Positions 1 to 7,832 of a stretch of DNA of 64,000 nt are shown in pieces. The stretch is from NCBI GenBank assembly GCA_026874595.1, contig JAPPUL010000069.1:1304001-1368000 (forward strand), read 5' to 3'. The first letter of the stretch is position 1, and every line of letters begins with the position of its first letter. Made by a program: the position numbers and the translations under genes. This DNA is from Sipunculus nudus (lineage: Eukaryota; Annelida; Sipuncula; Golfingiida; Sipunculidae). Under the pieces are notes generated by a model. That model saw nothing but the letters and a program-made list of their open reading frames with translations. It searched no databases and had not been told where the DNA came from.

Positions 1-8
1 TCTTCTAA

Positions 9-104
9 AAGTTTAAAAAAAAAGAAGCTATCAAAAAGCTATCAAAAGAAGATATAAAGGAGTTAAAAAAGTTAGTGCATAACCCAAGGCTAAGTCTCGG
101 CTAA
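9..104 (+). pseudogene. possible C-terminal fragment of an unknown gene
   Basis: From about position 9 one frame stays open to a TAA at 102-104. It encodes a lysine-rich helical tail that ends in LVHNPRLSLG. A stop at 6-8 interrupts this frame just before an A-run at 15-23. The other frame at positions 1-14 reads SSKSL into the same A-run, so a one-base slip there could join the two. It may be the end of a gene cut by the window edge, a broken gene, or chance. The family is not recognised and confidence is low. Confidence 0.25.
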
Positions 105-620
105 AAAATATTATAGTTAGATTGTTTTAAGAGATTTACAACTTAATAAATTAAAGTTGTATAATATTAGCGTCGTATTTTATGATATTAAGATTATATA
201 TAACATAGATTTGCCTAGACTCTTTCTCTATAATTACTATTGTATTATTTGAATAGCTTTTAGATATTATTACAAAAGTCTAGTTTGAGTACAAAGTACT
301 TTAACAAGAGTTATTTTAAAAAAGCTAGATAAGATGGGATTTAAGGATTAGGGGTTTAAAGATAATATAATAAATAGGTAATATAGCTTTAATTTATTTA
401 GAATCTGCTAAAAGCCAGCGAAGAATAAGTTACAAAAAGCAAAGGATAAGATAAGGATAAGAGTTTATAAATTAGGTTAAGGGCCAGCTTTTAATATATC
501 TATGAAAGAATCTATAAAGCTCTAAAATAAGAGCTTATATTATTATAACATAGTATGCTGGTTCATATCACATTCATAATAGTAGTTCAAGTTAGAAGGT
601 ATATAGATTAGAAGGTATAT
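105..620. other. AT-rich non-coding stretch
   Basis: No convincing gene on either strand; all frames carry frequent stops. Two small inverted repeats are visible: 138-144 with 154-160 (7-bp arms, 9-nt loop) and 288-292 with 296-300. The only other structure is a near-duplicate of 14-16 bases at 592-607 and 608-621. It repeats a purine-rich TTAGAAGG segment just before the next gene, so the ribosome-binding site of that gene exists twice. Confidence 0.5.
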
Positions 621-1982
621 ATGGATTATACATATTTGCTAGTAGCGCTTGTATCAGTCTTTTTAATAGGACTTATATATCTAATGGTAAAAAATATACT
701 CTCTTCAATAAAGGGAGATAAAGCCCGTAAACTTCTAGAAGCGAGGGAGTATAAGGTTTTAATAAATAGACTTAGCAAAGAGCTAGAAAAAAGCCCTCGT
801 TATCACAAAGGACATTATTATCTTGCAGAAGCCTATTTTAAAACAGGAGAGACAGAAGATGCAATAAAGCACTATAACAAAGTAATCTTGATAGGTAAAT
901 ATGATTCTGAGATAGAAGAAACTAAGGTTCGCTCACGTCTTGCAGAAAGTTATATAATCTTAGGAGACTATAAAGAAGCTCAGAAGGAATTTTTGTTAAT
1001 CTTAAAGAAGCTTCCAAATGATTATCAATATAACTATCGATTTGCAGAGCTTTTGTATGAGAGTAATTACAGAGGCGGTGCCAAGAAATATTATCTTAAT
1101 GTAATAAAGCTTAATCCCCAACATAAAGAAAGTTTATTTAGGCTTGGCGAGATATCATATGAGACTAAGTCACCTAATGAATGTCTTCTATATATGAGTA
1201 TGTGTATAGAGCTTGATAGTAGTTGTCCTGGCTGTTATTATTATATGGGGAGAGTGTACCTTGACACAAAGAATTATGTCAAAGCGCTAGAATATTTGCA
1301 ACAAGCTATAAAATCAAAAGAATATAAACTACCAGCATATTACTATATGGGACTATGTTATTATAATCTAATGGATTTTGACAATGCTCTAATAGAACTT
1401 GACAGAGGGCTTTCGTATATAGAGAGTGATGAGGTGGTAGGACTTGCTTTAAGATATCTAATAGCAAATATATATGAGCAAAAGCGGAATTTACCTATGG
1501 CAGTTTCGCAGTGGGAGGCAATATCCTTGATAAGGAGTGATTATAAAGATGTAGCAAGCAAGCTTGCAGAATATGAAGACATACGTCTTGATGATGAGCT
1601 TAAGGATTTTCTTGTGGCACCAGAAGAAAAGTTTGTACGAATGTGTAAGGATGTAGTTAGGGCTCTTGAACTTGAAATACTAGAATGTAGTAATGAAGGC
1701 GGGACAATAGTAACAATATACGCAACAGAATCGAGTGGGAAATGGTCATCACAAAGGCGTAACAAGCTGGTAATAAGAATATACCGTACAAATAACGATA
1801 TAACACGCCAAGAGGTTCGAAGGCTACTTGACGATATGAAGTCAAACGCATCATATAGGAGTATATTGATATCAAGCTCAACAATAGGCCGAAATGCATA
1901 TGAATATGGCGATACACGGCCTATATATTTATACGATAAATATAAACTTTCGGGACTATTGAAGAAAGCGTATGCTAAATAA
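621..1982 (+). CDS. membrane-anchored TPR protein with C-terminal Mrr-like domain
   Basis: A 453-residue protein. Residues 5-23 form one hydrophobic N-terminal membrane anchor. Residues from about 60 to 320 are tandem tetratricopeptide repeats (helical pairs with Y/A/G patterns such as YYYMGRVYLDTKNYVKALEY), which normally mediate protein contacts. The last ~110 residues resemble the Mrr/restriction-endonuclease-like fold: a glycine-containing loop, an RNKLVIRIYR strand, an ITRQEVRRLLDDM helix and a RSILISSSTI strand. The catalytic D-(E/Q)xK pattern of active Mrr enzymes is not evident; the Q/E-x-K position reads VIRIY. A GAAGG ribosome-binding site lies 5 bases before the ATG. Probably a cell-envelope scaffold rather than a nuclease; the exact role is unknown. 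Confidence 0.75.
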   Translation: MDYTYLLVALVSVFLIGLIYLMVKNILSSIKGDKARKLLEAREYKVLINRLSKELEKSPRYHKGHYYLAEAYFKTGETEDAIKHYNKVILIGKYDSEIEETKVRSRLAESYIILGDYKEAQKEFLLILKKLPNDYQYNYRFAELLYESNYRGGAKKYYLNVIKLNPQHKESLFRLGEISYETKSPNECLLYMSMCIELDSSCPGCYYYMGRVYLDTKNYVKALEYLQQAIKSKEYKLPAYYYMGLCYYNLMDFDNALIELDRGLSYIESDEVVGLALRYLIANIYEQKRNLPMAVSQWEAISLIRSDYKDVASKLAEYEDIRLDDELKDFLVAPEEKFVRMCKDVVRALELEILECSNEGGTIVTIYATESSGKWSSQRRNKLVIRIYRTNNDITRQEVRRLLDDMKSNASYRSILISSSTIGRNAYEYGDTRPIYLYDKYKLSGLLKKAYAK

Positions 1983-2031
1983 AGTTGTTATATTATATAG
2001 TAATGAGTGTAATAATTGAGGGTAAGCATTT

Positions 2032-2535
2032 ATGGAAGAGATAGGCGAGGTAGTTGAGCGGGGAGAGGATATGGTAAATGTACTAATTCTTGATGGAGTA
2101 CTTGATGGTGGGGGATGTGGGACCTCAAGCTGTAGTACATGTAATGCATTTTCTTTTGTTGAGCCGGATGAATCAAAAGTAAGACATCTTAGCCTAAACA
2201 ATGTAATAGATGCAGAAGTAGGTGATAGGGTAGTGGTAGAATTTAGGGAAAGCAGTTCAATATTGTCATCGCTATTGATATATGTGTTTCCGATATTGAT
2301 GCTTATTTTGGGATATTTTGTAGGTGTTTATGTTGGGGGTGGAATATATAAAGTGGGTAAGCTTGAAGATGATGTTTTTGGGATATTGTTTTCTTTTTTA
2401 TTTTTACTTATAGGTCTTGTTATAGTATACTATACTGATAAATACTTGTCTAGATTCAAGACATTTAGTCCTCAAATAAAATCGTTTTACAAATTAAATG
2501 ATACTAAAGAGATAGAAAGAGGACACACAGTCTAA
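2032..2535 (+). CDS. RseC/MucC-like SoxR-reducing-system family membrane protein
   Basis: A 167-residue protein. A cysteine cluster in the N-terminal soluble part (C29, C34, C37, in GGGCGTSSCSTC) is followed by a small beta-like region ending VGDRVVVEF, then two long hydrophobic segments at about 84-108 and 123-143. This order of Cys cluster, short beta domain and two membrane helices is typical of the RseC/MucC family, which in other bacteria is tied to redox control of SoxR or to sigma-E signalling. No rnf genes or SoxR/RseA partners are visible here. A GAGG ribosome-binding site lies about 10 bases upstream. The family call is good; the function here is inferred. Confidence 0.72.
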   Translation: MEEIGEVVERGEDMVNVLILDGVLDGGGCGTSSCSTCNAFSFVEPDESKVRHLSLNNVIDAEVGDRVVVEFRESSSILSSLLIYVFPILMLILGYFVGVYVGGGIYKVGKLEDDVFGILFSFLFLLIGLVIVYYTDKYLSRFKTFSPQIKSFYKLNDTKEIERGHTV

Positions 2536-2845
2536 AAACAATATAAAATAATATAAAGGCAGTATATTTATTTTGGTAAAAATATTAATAGTTTAAGATA
2601 TATGTATTCGAGATTAGGAAATTAAAGTGTTATATTTGATATAAATATTCCCTATAAAATAGGTAATTGGCTGAATGTAATTTTAAGTTAAGAATATAAT
2701 AAGTCGATAACTCAGGGGGTAGGGTATATTGGCGTATAATATAAATTGAAAGTAGGGTTTTTATTATTAAATAAGAGCTCATAGTATAATAGAGATAATA
2801 TTATGGAAAATAGTAGTCTTATGATTAGAAAAGGAGTTTGTGATT
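2536..2845 (+). promoter_or_regulatory. intergenic leader before the flaA genes
   Basis: About 310 bases with no gene. It holds the candidate sigma-28 promoter described separately and two TATAAT hexamers (2735-2740 and 2785-2790) without convincing -35 boxes. The AAGGAG ribosome-binding site of flaA lies at 2831-2836. Confidence 0.45.
2684..2710 (+). promoter_or_regulatory. candidate flagellar sigma-28 (FliA) promoter
   Basis: TAAG at 2684-2687, a 15-base spacer, then GTCGATAA at 2703-2710. The enterobacterial FliA consensus is TAAA-N15-GCCGATAA, so each box has one mismatch and the spacing is exact. It lies about 135 bases upstream of the first flaA start and points toward it. In several spirochaetes flaA is read by the housekeeping sigma factor, so this remains a prediction. 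Confidence 0.45.
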
Positions 2846-3694
2846 ATGAGATATAAGATGAGATATAAGATAATAAGAGGAGGAGGGCTGCTTGTGCTAT
2901 TGTTGGTGGTACTGCTTGTAATGGTGGATGGTATAAGCTCAGCAGGAAAAGCAGAGGGAGAATATCGAGTAAATGCGATAATAGATAATTTTGACAAAGC
3001 AGGCAGTTGGGAGATAAAGTTTTCTAAGACTCGCCGAACGAATTGGAAAGGAGATATAAAAGGAGCTTATGAAGAGTCAGGCACATGGCTAAAATGGCTT
3101 GACGTATCAAAGTATAAAAGAGAAGACATTCTGCCACCAGAGCTTAATAGACGGGCATTGATAGGAGACAAAGATAAATCTATCCTAGCGCTTAAGGCAA
3201 ATTTTTTTGTATCTGGCTATAATTGGATAACCCTTGAGCCAACACAAACTCGCAGATCAGAAGAAAGTCTATCAGAAAGGCTACTTGAGGTTGGAGGGAA
3301 AGATGAAGTATATCTTGATGAAAAACACATTGTAGGTAGTAATGCGAAGTTCATATGGCTGCCTGGGAGTGTAGATGTTGCATATGTATATGTATGGAGC
3401 AATAATTACGATTATAATCTAGAAGCTCATTTCAAAGACACAAGAGGGCGACTTTTGAAAGTACCGGTATCAAATCTAAAATATAAGGGATGGCGGAACC
3501 TGAGAGTAGTAGTTCCGAAAACTTTATCAGAGTATCCGTTAAAGTTTGTAAGGTTTAAGATTATGGCAAATCCAAACATATGGCCTGAGGCGATATACTT
3601 GTACTTTGATTATTTTCATGCAATAGTAAAGGCAGGAACAGAAGATTACCCAGGACTTGATTTAAAAAACGTATATAAATATTGGGGCAAGTAG
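2846..3694 (+). CDS. flaA: flagellar filament outer-layer protein FlaA, copy 1
   Basis: About 282 residues. After a basic N-terminus, a strongly hydrophobic signal segment (LLVLLLVVLLVMV) ends in an A-G-K-A region. The mature part has FlaA hallmarks: NAIIDNFDKAGSWEIKF near the start, a GYNWITLEP strand, a long IWLPGSVDVAYVYVWSNNY block, LKVPVSNLKYKGWRNLRVVVP, and a C-terminal IYLYFDYFHAIV strand. FlaA forms the sheath of the periplasmic flagellar filament. I chose ATG 2846 because AAGGAG sits 9 bases upstream; an upstream GTG at 2840 would be only 3 bases away. A second flaA follows after 37 bases, so the two probably form an operon. Confidence 0.88.
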   Translation: MRYKMRYKIIRGGGLLVLLLVVLLVMVDGISSAGKAEGEYRVNAIIDNFDKAGSWEIKFSKTRRTNWKGDIKGAYEESGTWLKWLDVSKYKREDILPPELNRRALIGDKDKSILALKANFFVSGYNWITLEPTQTRRSEESLSERLLEVGGKDEVYLDEKHIVGSNAKFIWLPGSVDVAYVYVWSNNYDYNLEAHFKDTRGRLLKVPVSNLKYKGWRNLRVVVPKTLSEYPLKFVRFKIMANPNIWPEAIYLYFDYFHAIVKAGTEDYPGLDLKNVYKYWGK

Positions 3695-3731
3695 AAAGGA
3701 CGAAACCAAAAAGGAGGTTGTTAGGGCAATT

Positions 3732-4613
3732 ATGAGACTAACTGGTTTAAATAGAAATAAAAAGACAGCACTGCTAATACTGGTATTAGTATTTGTAGTT
3801 GGAATATATGTATTTTCGCAGCAAAGAGGAAGTAGAGGAACTAATTCAGGAAGGGCTTCTTCGGATACTGATAAGGATAGGATAAATTATATAGTAGATG
3901 ATGAATCATTGATAACGAAAGATTTAATTGGTCCTGATGCCGGCAAAGATTTTTATAAGGTGATAATAGACACGTTTGAGGAGTCAGACGATTGGTATGG
4001 GCGCATGCCAAATGATCAGGGTATGATAGTAACTCGAAAGAGGCCTGGCGGTCCGCTTGCACTTAAAGAAAGTCCGGCTGAAGTGAAGACGACAAAAGAG
4101 CGAGTTAAGAAGAACCCGCCAAAGTACAGAACGAAAACAGGCGAATATAAGTCAAATTATTATCCAGCGTATAAAGATGATAAAAAGTATGTACTTGGAA
4201 CACGTGTTGATTTTCAAAGACGAGGACACAATTGGTTTGCATTATATCCAGATAAGCCGATAAAATTATCTGGTCTGGTAAAAGGATTTGAGGTATGGGT
4301 GGCAGGACGTCAGCGAGAGCATATGTTATCGGTTATGGTTGAAGATGCATATGGAGAGAATAGGCTGATACCGCTTGGCAAGTTAAATTTCCAAGGGTGG
4401 AAGAGGCTTGCAGTAAATGTTCCGGATCAAATAAAGCAATATGATTATATATTCGCCCAAGAACGAGGGTTGACGTTTAAGGGGTTCTTGGTAACTTGTA
4501 ATCCGATGCAGTCTTGGGGAAAATATTATATGTACATGGATAATTTTGGAGCAGAGATAAGTCGGTTTTGGGAAGAGAATGCTGATGAAAGTGATCCATT
4601 GGACATATGGTAA
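3732..4613 (+). CDS. flaA: flagellar filament outer-layer protein FlaA, copy 2
   Basis: A 293-residue paralogue of the preceding gene. An N-terminal hydrophobic segment (about 13-28) acts as signal or anchor without a clear cleavage site. Then come IIDTFEESDDWYGRM, a basic low-complexity stretch (about 100-145), the core RRGHNWFALYPDKPI, LVKGFEVWVAGRQREH, LGKLNFQGWKRLAV and a final YYMYMDNFG. These match FlaA sheath proteins more closely than copy 1 does. A strong AAAGGAGG ribosome-binding site lies at about 3709-3716. The gene ends just before the 16-bp repeat array that overlies its apparent terminator. Confidence 0.88.
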   Translation: MRLTGLNRNKKTALLILVLVFVVGIYVFSQQRGSRGTNSGRASSDTDKDRINYIVDDESLITKDLIGPDAGKDFYKVIIDTFEESDDWYGRMPNDQGMIVTRKRPGGPLALKESPAEVKTTKERVKKNPPKYRTKTGEYKSNYYPAYKDDKKYVLGTRVDFQRRGHNWFALYPDKPIKLSGLVKGFEVWVAGRQREHMLSVMVEDAYGENRLIPLGKLNFQGWKRLAVNVPDQIKQYDYIFAQERGLTFKGFLVTCNPMQSWGKYYMYMDNFGAEISRFWEENADESDPLDIW

Positions 4614-4640
4614 AAAACGATATAATAATATAAAAGAAAA

Positions 4641-4842
4641 GAAGGCACAAGAAAAAGAAGGCATAAGAAAAAGAAGGCATAAGAAAAAGAAGGCATAAGA
4701 AAAAGAAGGCATAAGAAAAAGAAGGCATAAGAAAAAGAAGGCATAAGAAAAAGAAGGCATAAGAAAAAGAAGGCATAAGAAAAAGAAGGCATAAGAAAAA
4801 GAAGGCATAAGAAAAAGAAGGCATAAGAAAAAGAAGGCATAA
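4641..4842 (+). repeat. 13-copy 16-bp purine-rich tandem repeat
   Basis: The unit GAAGGCATAAGAAAAA repeats head to tail. The first copy differs (GAAGGCACAA...) and the last runs into AATGAAAACG. There are no spacers. Reverse-strand frames through it stay open and encode a repeating MPSFSYAFFFLCLLFL pattern, an artefact of the 16-base period. The array lies directly after flaA copy 2 and within its apparent terminator (see next entry). Confidence 0.95.
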
Positions 4843-4860
4843 TGAAAACGTTGTGCCTTC
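4641..4860 (+). terminator. repeat-expanded terminator-like hairpin after flaA
   Basis: TTGTGCCTTC at 4851-4860 is the exact complement of the first repeat start, GAAGGCACAA at 4641-4650. All other copies (GAAGGCATAA) pair with it through one G-U wobble. The last copy at 4833-4842 forms a compact hairpin with an 8-base loop. A single ancestral hairpin with a 10-bp stem appears to have had its 5' arm amplified. No U-run follows directly, so terminator activity is inferred from position. Confidence 0.5.
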
Positions 4861-5090
4861 ACTTATAAAATCCCATCTATAAATAAAAACCCATCTATAA
4901 TAAAATCGCCTCTTAGGCGTTAGTTCAAACTAGCAAAAAAACCCAACTCAACGGGTCTAGCTGGTAAAGTTGCTAATTAAGGTCTTAGAGTAAAAATAAT
5001 CATAATTAAAAAAAGTTATTATATTTGTATTTTCAAAAAAAGACACTGAATAAATTTATAAAGTACAAATATAAGGGGTCAAGCAAGACT
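4861..5090. other. valS leader region
   Basis: Non-coding. It contains a duplicated CCCATCTATAA element (4872-4899) and a 5-bp hairpin with a 3-base loop (4907-4911 with 4915-4919). A weak second hairpin joins ACCC at about 4948 to GGGT at about 4961. I find no T-box specifier or antiterminator sequence of the kind that controls synthetase genes in Firmicutes, and no complete tRNA. Confidence 0.4.
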
Positions 5091-7823
5091 GTGGAAAACA
5101 AAGTGAGCAAGCATAATGATGAAAAGGAATGGGGAAGTAGGTACAATCCGAAAGGATACGAAGACAAATGGTATAAATATTGGCTTGAAGGCGGCTACTT
5201 TAGGAGTGAGGTGGATGAGGGAAAGAAGCCTTATGTAACAGTGATGCCGCCGCCGAATATAACCTCAAGATTACACATGGGACATGGTCTTAACAATACG
5301 ATACAAGATATATTGATAAGATGGAAGAAGATGAGCGGCTATAATGCGTTGTGGATACCGGGAACAGATCATGCAGGGATAGCGACTCAAAACGTAGTAG
5401 AGAAGGCGCTTAGGAGCGAGGGTAAAAGTCGTCATGACTATAGCCGTTCTGAGTTTATAAATCGTGTTTGGGAGTGGCGGGAGGAGTATGGGAATGTTAT
5501 AATAGAGCAGCTTAAGAAGCTAGGATGTGCATGTGACTGGGAGCGGTGTCGTTTTAGCATGGACGAAGGTCTTTCTAATGCGGTGCAGGAGGTATTCATA
5601 AGGCTTTATGAGGAGGGCTTAATCTATAAGGGAAAATACATAGTAAACTGGTGTCCAAGGTGCACGACAGCGCTTAGTACGGAAGAGGTTGAACATAAAG
5701 AGCTTGACGGATATTTTTATCATATAAAGTACAAACTAGCAGGAGATGAGAGGAGGTATCTTAGAGTAGCAACGACGCGCCCAGAGACGTTATTAGGAGA
5801 TACAGGGGTTGCAGTAAACCCAAAAGACGAAAGGTATAGAGATTTGATAGGGAAGAAGGTGCTATTGCCGTTACAAAATAGGGAGATTCCGATAGTAGGA
5901 GATGAATATGCGAGATTAGATTTTGGGAGTGGGGTAGTAAAGATAACGCCAGCACACGATCCTAATGACTTTCAAGTAGGGAAAAGACATGGACTTGCCC
6001 AGGTTAATGTAATGAGAGCAGATGGTAAAATGAACGAGGAGGCAGGAGAGCGTTATGTAGGTTTGGATAGATTTGAATGTAGAAAGAGGCTAGTAGAGGA
6101 CCTTAAGGCGGGCGGACTTTTGCTTGAGGTGGAGGAGTATAAACATAGTGTTGGGCATTGTTACCGGTGCCAGACAGTAATAGAGCCATATTTATCAGAT
6201 CAATGGTTTGTAAAGATGCAAGTGTTAGCGACAAAGGCGTTGGATGCGTCAGAGAAAGGCATGGTAGAGTTCTATCCATCTAAATGGAGTAAGGTATATA
6301 AACATTGGCTTAAAAATATAGAAGATTGGTGTATAAGCCGTCAGATATGGTGGGGACATCGTGTGCCTGTGTGGAAATGTATGTCATGCGGCAATATAAT
6401 TGTAAGTCGTGAGGAAGTCAAGGAATGCAAATGTGGTAGTAGGGAGTTAAAGCAAGATGAGGATGTACTTGACACATGGTTTTCGTCGTGGTTGTGGCCG
6501 TTTTCGACACTGGGTTGGCCATCGGAGGATGAGGATGTATTAAAAGATATAAAATATTATTATCCAACAGATGTGTTATCAACGGCGCCGGAGATATTAT
6601 TCTTCTGGGTGGCTCGGATGATAATGTCAGGCTTACATTTTGTAGGAGAAGTTCCATTTAGCAAAGTATATTTACATTCTACAGTGCTTGATAAATATGG
6701 TCGAAAGATGAGCAAATCTCTTGGGAATGGGATAGATCCATTAGATGTAATAGAGGAACATGGAGCAGATGCCCTAAGATTCACCTTAGTAAGCCTAGCC
6801 CCGATAGGACAAAATATACGAGTAGGTTTTGACAAGAAGCAAAATGATTTTTTAAAAGGTAGCCGCTTTGCCAATAAGCTATGGAACGCCTCAAACTATA
6901 TATTAAGTAATCTAAAAGACAACTTTACAACCTCGTTAATAGAAACGCATCTAACACTAATAGACAAATGGATATTAACGAAGTTGCAAGGAACAATAGA
7001 TAGAGTGGTTAGGAAGCTTGAGGAGTTTCAATTTAACGATGTAAGTTATAGTTTATATGATTTTGTATGGCATGATTTTTGTGATTGGTACATAGAGTTT
7101 TCGAAAGTTGATTTATATAAGGAAAGCAAGAGTACATCCTCTGAAGAGAGGAAGGAGGCAATTAATTCGGTATTGTTGTACGTGCTTGGGACAGTATTAA
7201 AGCTCTTACATCCGCTAATGCCCTTTATAACAGAGGAGATATGGCATAGATTACCGGGAATAGTATCATTGCCTTTAGAAAAACAAAGTATACTAAAAGC
7301 CCAATATCCTATAGCGAACAAAGAATTTATATATCCGGAGTCAGAATATGGTGTTGGGCTATTAAAAGATATAATCTACACGATAAGAAACATAAGAGGA
7401 GAACTAAATATAAGTTCAGGGCTGCCTCTTGAAGTTATAATAAGGAGTAAAGATAAGAAAGTAATTAGTCTTATAAATAAGCATGAATATTATATCTTAA
7501 ACTTGGCACGGCTTAAAAGTATAAGTATAGTGGGAGAATATAAACTAGACATAAACACTGCTAATGCGATATTGCAGCCAGAACTTGAAGTTTATGTACC
7601 GCTTGTAGGAGGAGTTATAGACATTAAAAAAGAGAAGAGTAGAATAGAGAAAGCGATTGTTAGGGTACAAGAGGATATGTCTAGAAGTAAAAAACGTCTT
7701 GATAATGAATCCTTTTTAAAGAAGGCTCAAGATGAAGTAGTTGCAAAGGAGCAAGCAAAGCTTTTAGAAGCACAGCAAAAGCTTAATAAGCTAAACAAGA
7801 ACTTAGCGTTTTTTGTTAATTAA
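5091..7823 (+). CDS. valS: valyl-tRNA synthetase
   Basis: Charges tRNA-Val in the cytoplasm; about 910 residues, the usual length. The class I signature reads SRLHMGHGL near residue 62 (HMGH for HIGH), and KMSKSLGN lies near residue 539. The editing domain and the RPETLLGDTGVAVNP segment are present, and a cysteine knuckle (CMSCG...CKCGS) lies near 430-450. The C-terminus is the charged coiled-coil arm typical of ValRS (about 840-905). No in-frame ATG lies near the start. The frame opens with TTG 5025, but GTG 5091 with AAGGGG at 5073-5078, or GTG 5103, fits the family N-terminus better. Convergent with gltX, 9 bases apart. Confidence 0.95.
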   Translation: MENKVSKHNDEKEWGSRYNPKGYEDKWYKYWLEGGYFRSEVDEGKKPYVTVMPPPNITSRLHMGHGLNNTIQDILIRWKKMSGYNALWIPGTDHAGIATQNVVEKALRSEGKSRHDYSRSEFINRVWEWREEYGNVIIEQLKKLGCACDWERCRFSMDEGLSNAVQEVFIRLYEEGLIYKGKYIVNWCPRCTTALSTEEVEHKELDGYFYHIKYKLAGDERRYLRVATTRPETLLGDTGVAVNPKDERYRDLIGKKVLLPLQNREIPIVGDEYARLDFGSGVVKITPAHDPNDFQVGKRHGLAQVNVMRADGKMNEEAGERYVGLDRFECRKRLVEDLKAGGLLLEVEEYKHSVGHCYRCQTVIEPYLSDQWFVKMQVLATKALDASEKGMVEFYPSKWSKVYKHWLKNIEDWCISRQIWWGHRVPVWKCMSCGNIIVSREEVKECKCGSRELKQDEDVLDTWFSSWLWPFSTLGWPSEDEDVLKDIKYYYPTDVLSTAPEILFFWVARMIMSGLHFVGEVPFSKVYLHSTVLDKYGRKMSKSLGNGIDPLDVIEEHGADALRFTLVSLAPIGQNIRVGFDKKQNDFLKGSRFANKLWNASNYILSNLKDNFTTSLIETHLTLIDKWILTKLQGTIDRVVRKLEEFQFNDVSYSLYDFVWHDFCDWYIEFSKVDLYKESKSTSSEERKEAINSVLLYVLGTVLKLLHPLMPFITEEIWHRLPGIVSLPLEKQSILKAQYPIANKEFIYPESEYGVGLLKDIIYTIRNIRGELNISSGLPLEVIIRSKDKKVISLINKHEYYILNLARLKSISIVGEYKLDINTANAILQPELEVYVPLVGGVIDIKKEKSRIEKAIVRVQEDMSRSKKRLDNESFLKKAQDEVVAKEQAKLLEAQQKLNKLNKNLAFFVN

Positions 7824-7832
7824 AATGCTAAG

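Noticed and set aside
4641-4842. CRISPR array
   Set aside because: Units are contiguous with no unique spacers, only 16 bp long, and no cas genes are present.
4383-4862. Long reverse-strand ORFs with MPSFSYAFFFLCLLFL repeats
   Set aside because: They are translations of the 16-bp purine repeat; a 16-base unit keeps all reverse frames open. No start signal or family similarity.
4918-4936. tRNA T-arm-like GTTAG-TTCAAA-CTAGC near the valS leader
   Set aside because: The loop is 6 rather than 7 bases, and I could not build acceptor, D or anticodon arms around it.
5025-5090. N-terminal extension of valS from the TTG at 5025
   Set aside because: No ribosome-binding site before 5025 and the extra residues have no counterpart in ValRS; GTG 5091 or 5103 fits better.
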